A DNA stretch of 64,000 bases from Balaenoptera acutorostrata (lineage: Eukaryota; Chordata; Mammalia; Artiodactyla; Balaenopteridae): positions 28,734,039-28,798,038 of the forward strand of contig NC_080067.1 of NCBI RefSeq assembly GCF_949987535.1, in the 5' to 3' direction. The position numbers were made by a program, and so were the translations under genes. Shown piece after piece: positions 48,651 to 59,430 of the stretch. Within the stretch, counting starts at the first letter, position 1; each line of letters starts with the position of its first letter. Under the pieces are notes generated by a model, which had not been told where the DNA came from, made no database searches, and saw only the letters and a program-made list of their open reading frames with translations.

Positions 48651-49511
48651 GAAGAGGCCCTCTCCGTAGGTGGAGTAGAGCGGGGAGAAGACGCCCCGCT
48701 GTCACACACCTCCGGAAAACTGAAGCTTCTTCTTTGACCCAGGGGTCAGAAAGATTTATTACTTCCTCGGTGAGGGAGAAGCCTCAGGCCAGCTGGAAGG
48801 GACGAGCCGGGAGTGGGAAGCCTGAGAGCCGCGCTCGGCCTCCTCGGAGCGCTCCGGGGCGCGGGTGCGTCCTCGGTTCCCGGAGAGGCCCAGCGGTGCC
48901 GACCCCGGGGGAAGAGCGGAGTGGGAGGCCGCTGGGGGATTTCTGCCCAAACTTTATCACCAACTCTTTCCGAGAGCAAAACTGTGCGGTTGAGCACGGT
49001 AGGGGCACGGAGAATCCAAGTTTCCCAGAGGTCGGGACGCCCGAGCGCTCCGAACCCCGCGTCCGTACCCTGGCGCTTGGCGCACGGATTGCTACGGCCT
49101 ACGCCGCGCGGATGGCGGCCCAAGCGGCGCCGCTGTAAATCGGAACCCGCATCTCCAACCCCCAAGGTGGCGGCGGCGGGAGCTGGGCGCTGCAAGGGGG
49201 GGGCGGGCGCGGGACGCGCGGAGGAGGAGGGCAGCACGCCGAAGGGGAGGAGCCGCAGCGACAGACGGCGGCGCGCACCAACCCGGCGCCGGCTGGCAGG
49301 AGCCGCGCAGAGGCTGGCCCGAGCGCGTTGCAGCCGCTCCGCGTAGGGAGAGTCGGGTAGCAGCATCCTCCCGGGCGCCGGCTTTCGCGCGGCGGCTGCG
49401 GCGGCGGCGGCGGGGTTTTCTCTGCCCCGATGCCTCGTTGACCTGAAGAGGCTGGTGCCTCTGGCGAGGCGGGCAAGGGAGCGCTGCGGACCCCGGCTCC
49501 TTTGCCTAGAG

Positions 49512-49512
<1 letters not shown>

Positions 49513-49551
<39 letters not shown>
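49513..49551. repeat. (GT)n microsatellite in CHST2 5' region
   Basis: A GT tract of about 19 units inside the CpG island, about 0.9 kb before the start codon. It may lie in the promoter or in the untranslated first exon. Confidence 0.95.
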
Positions 49552-49553
<2 letters not shown>

Positions 49554-50115
49554 GGGGTTTCCGGGCCAGTTGGAGGCTGAGGAGCGGCGGGGGCTGCCGG
49601 CAATGCCCGCCCGGGCATCCTTCGGGTGATGGAAGAAGCAGCTGCTGCCGCCGCCGCTGCCCAGTCGCGCTGCGCCCCATCTGCCACCGCCAGAGACATG
49701 GGAAGATTCGGGGCGCGGAGGCCGAGAGCAAGAGAGGCGAAGCCGCTTTGCCGGGAGCTGGGTCGCGTATAAGCCCCCTCCCCCTCCCCTCCCTCGGCCA
49801 ACTTCACCCCCCAAGCGAGGAAGGAAGCTACAGTCCCGAGAGGGCGTTGGAGACGCCGATGGAGCCGGGCGCACTGGACTCAGCGGAGCGCAGAGCAGGG
49901 CTCCGGGCCCGGTGAAAGTTTCCCTTCCCCAGCCGCAGGGCGCCCGCTGCCCGGAAACTCTGCCCAGGGCTTGGGCTGCCAAGTCCCTCGGCCCCTTCGG
50001 AGGCGCGCGGACCCCGGGCGGAAAACAGCGCTCGAGAAGGCGAGGAACGAGTGACAGCAGGACTGACCGCTGGGCCGTGCTCCCGGGCCGCTCCGGGGAG
50101 CGCCCGCGGCTCCAG

Positions 50116-50221
50116 GTTAGCGGGGTAGCCAGGCAGACCCGAGGGTGGGCGTGAATTAGGGGGAGGAGGCGGCTGGGGAGGAGGATTGGGGCGCACCAGC
50201 TTACTCCGCTTCCCCTCGCAG
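50116..50221 (+). other. CHST2: Candidate short intron in the CHST2 5' leader
   Basis: CCAG/GTTAGC at 50115/50116 is a plausible donor, and 'cttcccctcgcag' ending at 50221 is a strong acceptor. The intron would be 106 nt. Human CHST2 has an untranslated first exon and all coding in the second, which agrees, but the donor here could be a different upstream one. Confidence 0.45.
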
Positions 50222-50242
50222 GTCCTTCTCAGAGCCGCTGCC

Positions 50243-50404
50243 ATGGGAAAGCCAACCCTGGGTGCCGGGGACCAGCCGCCGCTGCTGCCGCGCCCGCCTC
50301 GGAGTCGCGGCCCAAGTCCCAGCGCCCGAATCCGGGCCGCTGCGTCCTCCTCCCGGGTTGCAGGGCCGCCTCCGCCGCGCTGCCGGCCCGGGTTGTGCCT
50401 GTGA
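50243..50404 (+). CDS. CHST2 upstream ORF (53 codons) overlapping the main start codon
   Basis: An ATG at 50243 lies in a near-perfect Kozak context (GCCATGG, G at -3 and +4). It opens a 53-codon frame that ends at TGA 50402-50404. The stop shares its A with the ATG of CHST2 (TGATG). The peptide is Pro-, Arg- and Ser-rich because of the GC-rich DNA and has no domain I recognise. It lies downstream of the candidate acceptor at 50221, so it would be in the mature mRNA. It probably acts as a translational control element and not as a functional protein. No conservation test was possible. Confidence 0.5.
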   Translation: MGKPTLGAGDQPPLLPRPPRSRGPSPSARIRAAASSSRVAGPPPPRCRPGLCL

Positions 50405-51996
50405 TGAGCCGCAGCCCGCCGCGAGCCCTGCCCGCGGGCGCGCCCCCCCGGTTGCTCCCGGCCGCGCCTGCCGCCGGGCCGCGCGCCTTGCTCCCGCCGT
50501 GGCCCCGGCGCCCGGGTCGCCGCTGGCCCGCGTCCCCGCTCGGAATGAAGGTGTTCCGCAGGAAGGCGCTGGTGCTGTGCGCGGGCTACGCGCTGCTGCT
50601 GGTGCTCACCATGCTCAACCTCCTGGACTACAAGTGGCACAAGGGGCCGTTGCAGCAGTGCAGCCCCGACGGGCCGCTCGGTGCCGCGGCGGGGGCGGCT
50701 GCGGGCGGCTGGGGGCGTCCGGGGCCTCCTCCGGCCGTGCCGCCCCGCGCACACACGCGCTCGGACCCCCGTACCCCATACCGCTCTCCCGTCGCCCCCG
50801 TCCGGGCGGCTCCGGCAGCCGGGGCGGGGGCGGCGGGGGCCGCAGCCCCTCCGGGTAATGGCACTCGGGGCACCGGGGATGGCGGGGACAAGAGGCAGTT
50901 GGTGTACGTGTTCACCACGTGGCGCTCGGGCTCGTCCTTCTTCGGCGAGCTTTTCAACCAGAACCCCGAAGTGTTCTTCCTCTACGAGCCAGTGTGGCAC
51001 GTGTGGCAAAAACTGTACCCAGGGGACGCCGTTTCCCTGCAAGGGGCGGCACGGGACATGCTGAGCGCTCTCTACCGCTGCGACCTCTCGGTCTTCCAGC
51101 TGTACAGTCCCGCTGGCAGCGGGGGGCGCAACCTCACCACGCTGGGCATTTTCGGCGCGGCCACCAACAAGGTGGTGTGCTCGTCGCCACTTTGCCCCGC
51201 CTACCGCAAGGAGGTCGTTGGACTGGTGGACGATCGCGTGTGCAAGAAGTGCCCGCCGCAGCGCCTGGCGCGCTTCGAGGAGGAGTGCCGTAAGTACCGC
51301 ACTCTGGTCATCAAAGGCGTGCGTGTCTTCGACGTGGCCGTGTTGGCGCCACTTCTACGCGACCCGGCCCTGGACCTCAAGGTCATTCATCTGGTGCGGG
51401 ATCCCCGCGCTGTGGCCAGCTCACGCATCCGCTCGCGCCATGGTCTCATCCGTGAAAGCCTGCAGGTGGTGCGCAGCCGGGACCCCCGAGCGCACCGCAT
51501 GCCCTTCCTGGAGGCCGCTGGCCATAAGCTGGGCGCCAAGAAGGAGAGCATGGGTGGGCCTGCAGACTACCACGCCCTTGGCGCCATGGAGGTCATCTGC
51601 CACAGCATGGCCAAGACGCTGCAGACGGCCCTGCAGCCCCCTGACTGGCTGCAAGGCCACTACCTGGTGGTGCGGTACGAGGACCTGGTGGGAGACCCCG
51701 TCAAGACCCTACGGAGGGTGTATGACTTTGTGGGGCTATTGGTGAGCCCTGAAATGGAGCAGTTTGCCCTCAACATGACCAGTGGCTCAGGCTCCTCCTC
51801 CAAGCCTTTCGTGGTGTCAGCACGCAACGCCACGCAGGCCGCCAATGCCTGGCGGACCGCCCTCACCTTCCAGCAGATCAAACAGGTGGAGGAGTTTTGC
51901 TACCAGCCCATGGCCGTGCTGGGTTACGAGCGGGTCAATAGCCCTGAAGAGGTCAGAGACCTCAGCAAGACCCTGCTCCGGAAACCCCGGCTCTGA
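50404..51996 (+). CDS. CHST2: Carbohydrate sulfotransferase 2 (GlcNAc-6-O-sulfotransferase 1)
   Basis: This Golgi type II membrane enzyme transfers sulfate from PAPS to the 6-hydroxyl of GlcNAc, used for L-selectin ligands and keratan-sulfate-type chains. The single uninterrupted frame has 530 codons, the human length. Residues 1-54 form a basic, Pro-rich cytosolic tail, 55-74 the membrane anchor (ALVLCAGYALLLVLTMLNLL), and about 80-160 a low-complexity Ala/Gly/Pro stem. The catalytic domain follows: the 5'-phosphosulfate loop TTWRSGSSF at 171-179 and the 3'-phosphate motif LVRDPRAVASSR at 330-341. N-glycosylation sequons lie at N152, N243, N457 and N475. The ATG at 50404 was chosen because it gives the MSRSP start and the 530-residue length. 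Met48 (50545) is a second in-frame start giving 483 residues, a length also reported for this enzyme. The frame shows no damage. Confidence 0.97.
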   Translation: MSRSPPRALPAGAPPRLLPAAPAAGPRALLPPWPRRPGRRWPASPLGMKVFRRKALVLCAGYALLLVLTMLNLLDYKWHKGPLQQCSPDGPLGAAAGAAAGGWGRPGPPPAVPPRAHTRSDPRTPYRSPVAPVRAAPAAGAGAAGAAAPPGNGTRGTGDGGDKRQLVYVFTTWRSGSSFFGELFNQNPEVFFLYEPVWHVWQKLYPGDAVSLQGAARDMLSALYRCDLSVFQLYSPAGSGGRNLTTLGIFGAATNKVVCSSPLCPAYRKEVVGLVDDRVCKKCPPQRLARFEEECRKYRTLVIKGVRVFDVAVLAPLLRDPALDLKVIHLVRDPRAVASSRIRSRHGLIRESLQVVRSRDPRAHRMPFLEAAGHKLGAKKESMGGPADYHALGAMEVICHSMAKTLQTALQPPDWLQGHYLVVRYEDLVGDPVKTLRRVYDFVGLLVSPEMEQFALNMTSGSGSSSKPFVVSARNATQAANAWRTALTFQQIKQVEEFCYQPMAVLGYERVNSPEEVRDLSKTLLRKPRL

Positions 51997-52575
51997 GAGG
52001 GGTTCCCGGGAGACCAGACTCCCTGTGGTGACACCCACAGAAGGATTGTGGTGTGTTTCAACAAAAACAGCCCAGATCCAAACTGAGGAAGCCCACACAT
52101 TCTGTTATAGATACATAATATAAATAACCACACAGGCACTTGCTGTCAGTGTTTTGAGTCATTGAATTTCAAGGAACAGCCACAATACACACACATCTCA
52201 GAAAAGGCAAGGCTTGAAAGTTCTGACCCGCTGCCCTTCTTCTTCTCTCCCCTGCCTTTTCTCCCTTTTCTTACCCTCTCCCCTACCTGCCTTCCATTTT
52301 GAAGTGGGATGTTGATTAAATCAAGATCCAGTAACCCAAATCTTGTTTCCAAAATTTTCGTGGTATCTGTGAACATGTAGAAGAGTCATTTGGATGTCGG
52401 GGGTGGGGTGGGAGGTGTGGGAGGGTGGAGAAAGGGGAAGTGGTCCAGGAGCAAAAGCCCCACTGGGCATGCTAAACCAAGGAGGCATTCTTCTAAGTAG
52501 ACTTTTGTGTAAAAAGCAAAGGTTATACGTGAGTATTAATAAAGAAAATAATAAATAATATTCTTTTTTATATTT
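51997..52575 (+). other. CHST2: CHST2 3'UTR
   Basis: Untranslated sequence follows TGA (51994-51996). It loses the CpG-island character at once and runs to two poly(A) signals at 52538-52555. Cleavage near 52575 would give a 3'UTR of about 0.58 kb. Longer forms are possible because further AATAAA hexamers occur near 53401 and 54167. Confidence 0.7.
52538..52555 (+). terminator. CHST2: Paired CHST2 poly(A) signals
   Basis: AATAAA occurs at 52538-52543 and again at 52550-52555, with a T/GT-rich stretch (ttgcttgtgttccttgtcctgtg) about 45 nt downstream. Confidence 0.75.
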
Positions 52576-54280
52576 GCCTCCATTACTTTGGATTTGCTTG
52601 TGTTCCTTGTCCTGTGCAGCTTCAGACAGAATCTGCTTCTCCTCCCCCCACCCCCTTTTCCTGTCTGTTTCCTAGAAAACAGCTAAGATGGGTGGGAGCA
52701 GCTTCAGACTCCTTGATAAGAGCTTTGGAGTTGTGTTCTCCCGTGTAAATCACAGCCTGTCAGGTGCCCAGGAATGGGAACAAATCTTCAGATTCTAAAG
52801 GCAAAAATCAAGCAGGGCAGTGGAGAAAAAGCACAGCACTACTTTCCTGTTCCACTTGGAGCACGGAAAGGAAGAAGCAACCCCTTGAGGATCTGAAGGC
52901 ATTCGGTTTTGATTACTCTTGAGTAAACACTGGGAAACCTTGAAGCAGAGACCAGTGTTTTGGTCCTGAGGTTAGTTCAGAAAAAGGATTTTTTAAAAAA
53001 GAGAAGTATGTAGTTCAAAAAACTTCTGATGATAAGAACACAAACCTCAAAAATTAGTGTGAACGTTTTGTTGGCAGCGGTAGCAAGTTCTTCGGTTAGA
53101 AAAGTGACAGAAGTATTTGAGTTTGGAGCGTTTTTCTGCCTCTGACACAGTCCATGGAGGCATATGAAAAGGGAAGTTTGATCTGGGAACTGTAAGGGTA
53201 CCCACAGGTTATCCCCCTTATTCCTGGCTTCCCATCCAAATTAGTGCAAAAGAGAATGTGAATTTATAATGGTTTACTTAGGTTGCTTGTGGGGTACATT
53301 GCTTTTCTTTTATCATGTTTTCTGAAAGTAAAAAATTGCTAAGAAGCTACGTGTTGCTGACAGTATAAGTCTTCAACCAAGAGCTTCTTTCAGATATGAA
53401 AATAAATTATGGGAAAGAGGAAATGAAAATGAATTATGAGTTTGTATGTTGGATTTTGAGATTTGGTATTTTCCAGGGAAAAAACCATTGCAATTTTCCT
53501 GTAGTGGTAATGGTGTTGCTGCTGTCCTGAGCCCATTTGTACTGAAGCATTCTGCAGAATGTTGTATTATGATAAGAAGTTATGAAGCTAAATAGGAACA
53601 AGAGAGTGTAGTTGTATATTACATTAAATACGGTACAAGTTCAAGTTCATCATAATTTTATTTTACTGTAATTTATTGTGAGATTTGTGCAAGCCAATCT
53701 GTATAGGTTAAATGCTGAGGATTTCATTTTAAGGAAAATATAATGAAAAGGAATATGTACGTGGGAAATACTTTAAGTATAATTTTTATTACAATGTGAA
53801 ATCTAACTACACTGTTAAGAATTCTGAGAATTTAAAAGCACAGAGGTTAAAAAAAGGGATGTATTTAGCAGTGGATTTTATAACACATTCTAGAATGGTT
53901 ATTTCTTAATTTACTAAAATTGTTTATAGTAATTGTGTTTATTAATCCAGATTACAGCTATAACACACTGATCATGGTTTCTATGATATTTTCATGGTAG
54001 CGCCTATGCTGAATTATCTTCAGCAGCAGTAGAATATTTGTAACAACTTTAATTTAAGAATACTTTAAAAGTAAATGAACAAAATGAATATTAATGTTGG
54101 ATGACTAGAGATGAAACAGGTTTAGCAGGAAATTAAGACAGCATCATTAAAAAGCAACCACTCTGAATAAAAGAACCATTTAAAAACAAATTTCATGTGG
54201 CATTAGAATCAACTCGTTTCACTTAATCACAGTAAAATTCATGCTTAGTGTTTGAGTGAAGGATTTTTAAGCAGTTGAAT
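52576..54280. other. AT-rich, repeat-poor flank downstream of CHST2
   Basis: No coding exon or interspersed repeat was recognised. The sequence could be an extended CHST2 3'UTR or intergenic DNA. Confidence 0.45.
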
Positions 54281-54960
54281 TCATTCTTCTCTCTGGATAG
54301 CTAAGGACTTTGATTGCATTAAAGTGGAATCACGATGTTTTTGAATCTTGTATTTAAAAAATGTGAGATGCCACGTAGAGGCTTTGTAGCCTGCAGCACA
54401 TTCGCGGTCTCTGCTCCGGTGAAATTTTAAGCTAAACACCAGCAGTTCTGCCCTTGCTGTGTTTGAACGGGGTTTCCGCCCATAATATCCTTGTTTTTGT
54501 AGCAGCTGCCTTCTCTCCACTCTGCCACTCCTGGGCTCGGTAATTTGACAGGGTGAATTGTTGCTCCTGGAGATTTGTACCTCGCTGCATTCTAGGAAAG
54601 CGAGACAGGTGTATTTCCCACTAACAGCCGAGATCGTCATATCAGTGACATTCACCTTCTACAAGTCTGAGAAGGAGAGAAGCAATTTTGGACGTTAGTC
54701 AGCTTCTGTCAGCCCCCGGAGCAAGCAGACTTGTGCCACAACAATTTGTGACAGCCTGTGACCATTTCTAAAGCAGCAAATGTGAAGGAGTTCCTTTCAC
54801 CGTTCCCAACTTGGCAATATGTCCATCAGCAGGAGGACATATTCTTCAGAGCAGGTTATCAGAGTGATTTTGATTTTCACATTCTGCTTGACTGATAGCA
54901 CGCCTGATTTACCCCATTGACTTTGGAATGCCTTTGTTAATTAGAAAGCTCTATTTGTAA
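54281..54960. promoter_or_regulatory. Possible conserved non-coding element (weak)
   Basis: A repeat-free, balanced-composition stretch with several scattered CpGs lies in an AT-rich flank and contains a 124-codon minus-strand frame without a domain. It could be an enhancer. No direct evidence exists in the sequence. Confidence 0.2.
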
Positions 54961-57530
54961 AACAAAGTCTACTCAGTGCATTTAGCCAACAAATATGAGT
55001 TTGGAACAAGGGCAGCAGCTCAGGCTGAGTGCTTGAGTTTCAGGGAGCTCAGGCCACTCAAAGGCCTCATTCAAACTGACCCGTGGGTACCTTGTGGGCA
55101 GGCATGGGGGCAAATCCTGTACCCTTCAGTGTCTACTACACAGTGGGTACTTGATAACTATTTATTGAGTGAAATATGTAACTATCCAATTTTGAAAGTG
55201 CTCAGAAGGGAGAGAGTGGGGAAACGAGTTACCTGTTTGGAGAAAGTGCCAGGCTGTTCATCAGAGTTTGCTGAAGAGGATGGGCCTTAGGCTCTATTTA
55301 GATGTGGGGCATAGGCACTAGGAACACCTTCAAGATTTCCAGGGGGATCTGCGTATAGACCAATATTTCCCGCTGATGAATTAGAATTTCTGAACATGGA
55401 GAGGTAAAAGTCTCCAAATGAGGAATTCTATTTTTATTATTTGTTTTTTCCAACGGCATGAACAAGATAAAAGGCAGGGATCAGAACATACCGGCAGAAT
55501 AAATGCTGCCCTGGTACCTAAGGGATGTTGTTCATGATTGCAGAAGCCTGTGATATTTATTTATGGTTTCGCGTGCTGTGAATTTCACCCAGGCAGAGAA
55601 TAGTGACTTGCAGGAAGCGAGTCCTATTGTGGATAGTGGACGAGACAATGGCTGCCTGTCTCCATGCATCCCCTGCCTGGCCGAGGCCAGTTCTGTCCAG
55701 GGTTTCTGTTGCACACTGGAGAGCTGTGGCTGAATTAACGCTGTCTGTTTGAAATTAATGTGAATCTGAGTGAGGCCGTTAAATGAATATTCCCTTGGTC
55801 TGAACAATGAAATAAACATCATGTTGGAAACCCAGTCTCTAGAGATGACTTCAGAGAGACTAAGAGGGAAGTAAAAAGGCGTGTCTTATCTGTAGTCGTG
55901 AAGAAAGACGAGGTGTCACTTTACCACCGTCCCCCAACCTCCTTCCCTTCCCTCTCTACACACAGCACACATGCCCGCCCGCACATACAAGTGTGTTTGT
56001 GCACCGTCTTGAGGTCTGGAAGAGAGAATGTTTTTATACCAGCTAATGGGTGTGTGGCGAGGGACACTTTTTGATCTCAGGCCTCTGAGAGCTCGTGGGC
56101 GATGATTCTATCAGAACCAGTGACAGTTCCGTGTCAGGATCCAATGTGGACAGGTAGAAAATGTCAGTTGCAATCTGCGGAATGGCTGGAGGTAGGTGAT
56201 GGGATGTCCCAAGGTAAATGCACAGTTTGTAGACCCCTTTTGTCACTCACCTTGAGAAGGACCCTTTCAAATCTGTCACGGCTAAGAACACAGTTGGTTT
56301 CCATACCTTTCCTTCTTTCTGGCGATCCAGCTGCTACTTTTGCAGTTCAAGTACGAGCCACTGAGCTGCTTGGGTATGGGCTCTGGTACAAGTGTTTAAT
56401 AATTGAAATTACAGGGCTTGACTTTTATTACATCTGATACAATTCTGCACACCCTTCATCAAATTATGCTAAGGAAATGGTTCAATTCTGACTAACACAT
56501 TAAGTTTGTAGAATGGGAAACTTTATGAACCAATGTTTGAGGGGTGGTATTGTTTATAAACTTGAAAGAGCCTTGAAGAAATAGGGCCTGTCTGTATACC
56601 TGGCAGGATGAGAGAGGATGGCCAAGGCCAAAGCTTAACTTTTGACCAAGCCAGTTGTTTGTAATCAGACATCAAATGTGTTCTGGGGCTGTTTGAACAT
56701 TCAGGTTGGTGACAGTCACCCTGCCAAGTAAATTACTGTGAAAATGATCACTGTAACCAAAAGCTATACTCAGAACCATTCAGTAATGGCTCCCATCCTG
56801 AGTGTGTAGACAGGGCTTGATAGAAATTCACCTTGAGGCAGTGAGTCCTTGAGACAGGACCAGCTACATAATTTGTGGGGCTCCGTGCAAAATGAAAAGG
56901 CAGGGCCTCCTGTTAAAAAATTATTAAGCATTTCAATTCTGCAGCAGCAGAGAATTAAATCAAGCATGGGCCCTTCCGAGTGTAGGGCCCACAACCTGTA
57001 CGGGTATTTGCCGTGAAGCCAGTCCTGCATCCAGATACAGAAACGAAATGCTTAATTATAGGAGAGAATAAATAACAGTGGCCTACAATTTCCTGGAAAG
57101 TGGCTGCAGGGTATCATGTGTAACTATAATTAAAGCCCAGACATCCTAGCGAGACAAGTGCACTCTTCATGATGGAATTCTAAGGAGGTGAGTGCACACA
57201 TGACAAATAATCCTTGATGATTGTAGCAAGTGATTGACAAGGCCCTCTGAGTCATCAGTTGGGCTTGTGACAACTTGGGACCAATGCTGTTCAGGATGGA
57301 TATTGCTTTATTAACTTCTGGTCCTGATTTTTCTTCCCTTGTAGCTAACCTGTTTATTCTTTTTGTTTGTTTTATTTTCTTTTGTTTTTTCCTGTCTTCC
57401 AGAATTCTTTTTATGAAAAATTAAAATGTCAAACTTCCACAAGAACTAGTCTCTTTATGTGAATTTTGTCTAGTATTCATCAAGCCCATTTGATCTGAAT
57501 ATTTACTTCTTAAGTTCAAGAAGTTATTTT
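54961..57530. other. Unassigned intergenic sequence
   Basis: No gene is recognised. A MIR/L2-like end may lie at 55090-55170 ('gggtacttgataactattta'). Confidence 0.45.
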
Positions 57531-57536
57531 CTATAA

Positions 57537-57566
57537 CTTTATATAAATATAAATATATATATATAT
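57537..57566. repeat. AT-rich (TATAAA)n/(AT)n simple repeat
   Basis: About 30 nt of alternating A/T ending in an atatatatatat run. Confidence 0.85.
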
Positions 57567-58230
57567 GGTCTGTGCCATCAGGGGAACCCTTCTGGCAAGA
57601 ACAGGTCAGATGGTCTTCCATGAGGATGGAGAGCTCGACCTCCTTGCCCTCAGCGTGGATATGCTAGCAACTTCTGCTGACAACAATGTTCCCTTCCTTC
57701 TGAAACTACTGTGGGACTCTGTGCATTTGCTTCGTGTATAATAGAGAGGGAGAGTCTATGCATAGAAAAGCAGAAGGTCAGATTACAATGAACGCAAGGA
57801 GTAAAGGTGCAGGGTGTGCTAAGCCAGCAGCTAAGTCTCCTTATTGTGCCCAGTCTCTTTGGCTAAGTTTATTTCATTATAGGTGTGGGATGTCCCGCTC
57901 TTCTCTGGGGAAATTTCTCTGCACTTTCCTCTCCTCTCCTGCCTGCCATTTCTTCTCTACTTTGTAAATTCCTACTCATTATTGAAGAGCCTAGATCTGT
58001 TTGAAGGTTTTATTTATCAGCCCTGCTCCAAGGTGCAGACGTGTCTTTCTGTCTCCTATTCCCTCCGACTGCCTCGTGTATGGATCTATCGGTACGTATC
58101 CCTGCAGATTGGGATTCTTTGTTTATAATCTACTTCCTCTTCTAGTCATGGTCCTTCGAGAGGAAAGAAACTGGATCGTATTTGTGTGTGTGTCTCCCCA
58201 ACACTGAAGCAGCATCTTGCTCGTAGGTCT
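57567..58230. other. Unassigned intergenic sequence
   Basis: No gene or repeat was recognised. Confidence 0.4.
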
Positions 58231-58232
58231 TT

Positions 58233-58442
58233 AAAAAGTGAGTGCTGGGGACTTCCCTGGTGGCGCAGTGGCTAAGACTCCGATGCTCCCAAAACAGGGG
58301 GCCTGGGTTCCATCCTTGGTCAGGGGACTAGATCCCACATGCATGCTGCAACTAAGAGTTTGCATGCCACAACTAAGGAGCCCGCCTGCGGCAACTAAGA
58401 CCCGGCACAGCCAAAAAAAAAAAAAAAAAAAAGTGGAGTGCT
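58233..58442 (+). mobile_element. tRNA-derived SINE, short type, + orientation
   Basis: The head 'ggggacttccctggtggcgc' starts at about 58247, followed by 'cctgggttccatccttggtc' (B box region), a short body and an A20 tail at about 58412-58430. AAAAAGTGAGTGCT at 58233-58246 is matched by AAGTGGAGTGCT at 58431-58442 with one extra G. Confidence 0.9.
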
Positions 58443-58724
58443 AAATAAAAGAGATCACCCAAGAAGCCACCGCAGCAGAAGGGATTGAGGGGAGCAGACA
58501 CTGTCAGAGGCTTCCGAGTTGGGATGTGACATTCCACCATGGTCTGAACTTCATATGTGTGCCAGACAGAAGCGGAAAAAGCCAGACAAATCAATACGGA
58601 CGAAAAGGAATTCCAAAAAGTCTTGTGGAAGGCCTCAAACGTGGTCTTTCCATATTAATGTTTGAAACAGAGGAACAGTAAATTGGAGCCCTCCAAAGAA
58701 AGGTAACAACTGAATTACAGTCAA

Positions 58725-59273
58725 TAGAAATGATACAATTCTTTTGGTCCTACCCATGCACATAATATATATGTATTCTTTTTACATATTAAAAAAATTT
58801 TAATACAATTTTTAAAGGTTACTTTCCATTTACAGTTATTACAGAATACTGGCTCTATTCCCCGTGTTGGACGATACATCCTTGAGCCTACCTTACACCT
58901 GATAGTTTGCACCTCCCACTCCTCTACCTCTACCTGCCTCTCCCCCTCCTCCCCACTGGCAACTACTAGTTTGTTCTCTATATCTGTGAGTCTGCTTCTT
59001 TTTTGTTATATTCACTAGTTTGTTGTATATCTTAGATTCCACATATAAGTGAGCTCATACAGTATTTGTCTTTCTCTGTCTGACTTACTTCACTTAACCT
59101 AATGCCCTCCAAAGTCCATCCACGTTGCTGCAAATGGCAAAATTGCATTCTTTTTTATGGCTGAGTAGTATTCCATTGTGTCTGTCTATCTATCTATCTA
59201 CCTATCTATCTATAGATATAGATATATACACAATGGAATCTATCTCTACATATAGATAGATATATACACAATG

Positions 59274-59320
<47 letters not shown>

Positions 59321-59430
59321 ACAGTTTCTTTATCCATTCATCTGTTGATCGACACTTAGGTCCCATATCTCAGCTCTTGTAAATAGTGCTGCTATGAACA
59401 TTGGGGGGTGCATGTAGAAATGATACAATT
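58725..59430 (-). mobile_element. 5'-truncated L1 fragment with exact 16-bp target duplications
   Basis: TAGAAATGATACAATT occurs at 58725-58740 and 59415-59430. Between them lies reversed L1 3' sequence ('ggcaactactagtttgttct', 'agtgagctcatacagtattt', 'attcatctgttgatcgacac'). A GATA/TA simple-repeat block at 59181-59319 interrupts the L1 alignment. Confidence 0.85.
59171..59319. repeat. (TATC)n/(TA)n block with fold-back repeats
   Basis: TTCCATTGTGT at 59171-59181 is inverted as ACACAATGGAA at 59228-59238 and again at 59266-59276, around TATC/GATA repeats. A TA tract of about 20 units follows at 59277-59319. Confidence 0.9.

Larger units (their letters stand above)
48560..51990. promoter_or_regulatory. 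CHST2: CpG island spanning CHST2 promoter, leader and coding exon
   Basis: GC content and CpG frequency rise sharply at about 48.56 kb and fall at the CHST2 stop codon. The densest part is 49.1-50.9 kb. Boundaries were judged by eye. Confidence 0.85.

Noticed and set aside
48746..49807. 353-codon minus-strand open frame in the CpG island
   Set aside because: It consists of Arg/Ala/Pro-rich low-complexity sequence and includes a His-Thr run from the GT microsatellite. Long frames are expected by chance in very GC-rich DNA, where stops are rare.
50395..50403. GTG at 50395 as the CHST2 start
   Set aside because: The ATG at 50404 gives the family N-terminus (MSRSP) and exactly 530 residues. An upstream non-ATG start is not needed.
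49828..51042. 404-codon minus-strand open frame antisense to CHST2
   Set aside because: It overlaps the start of the CHST2 coding exon in antisense and has only GC-driven residue composition. It is a shadow of CHST2 and its leader.
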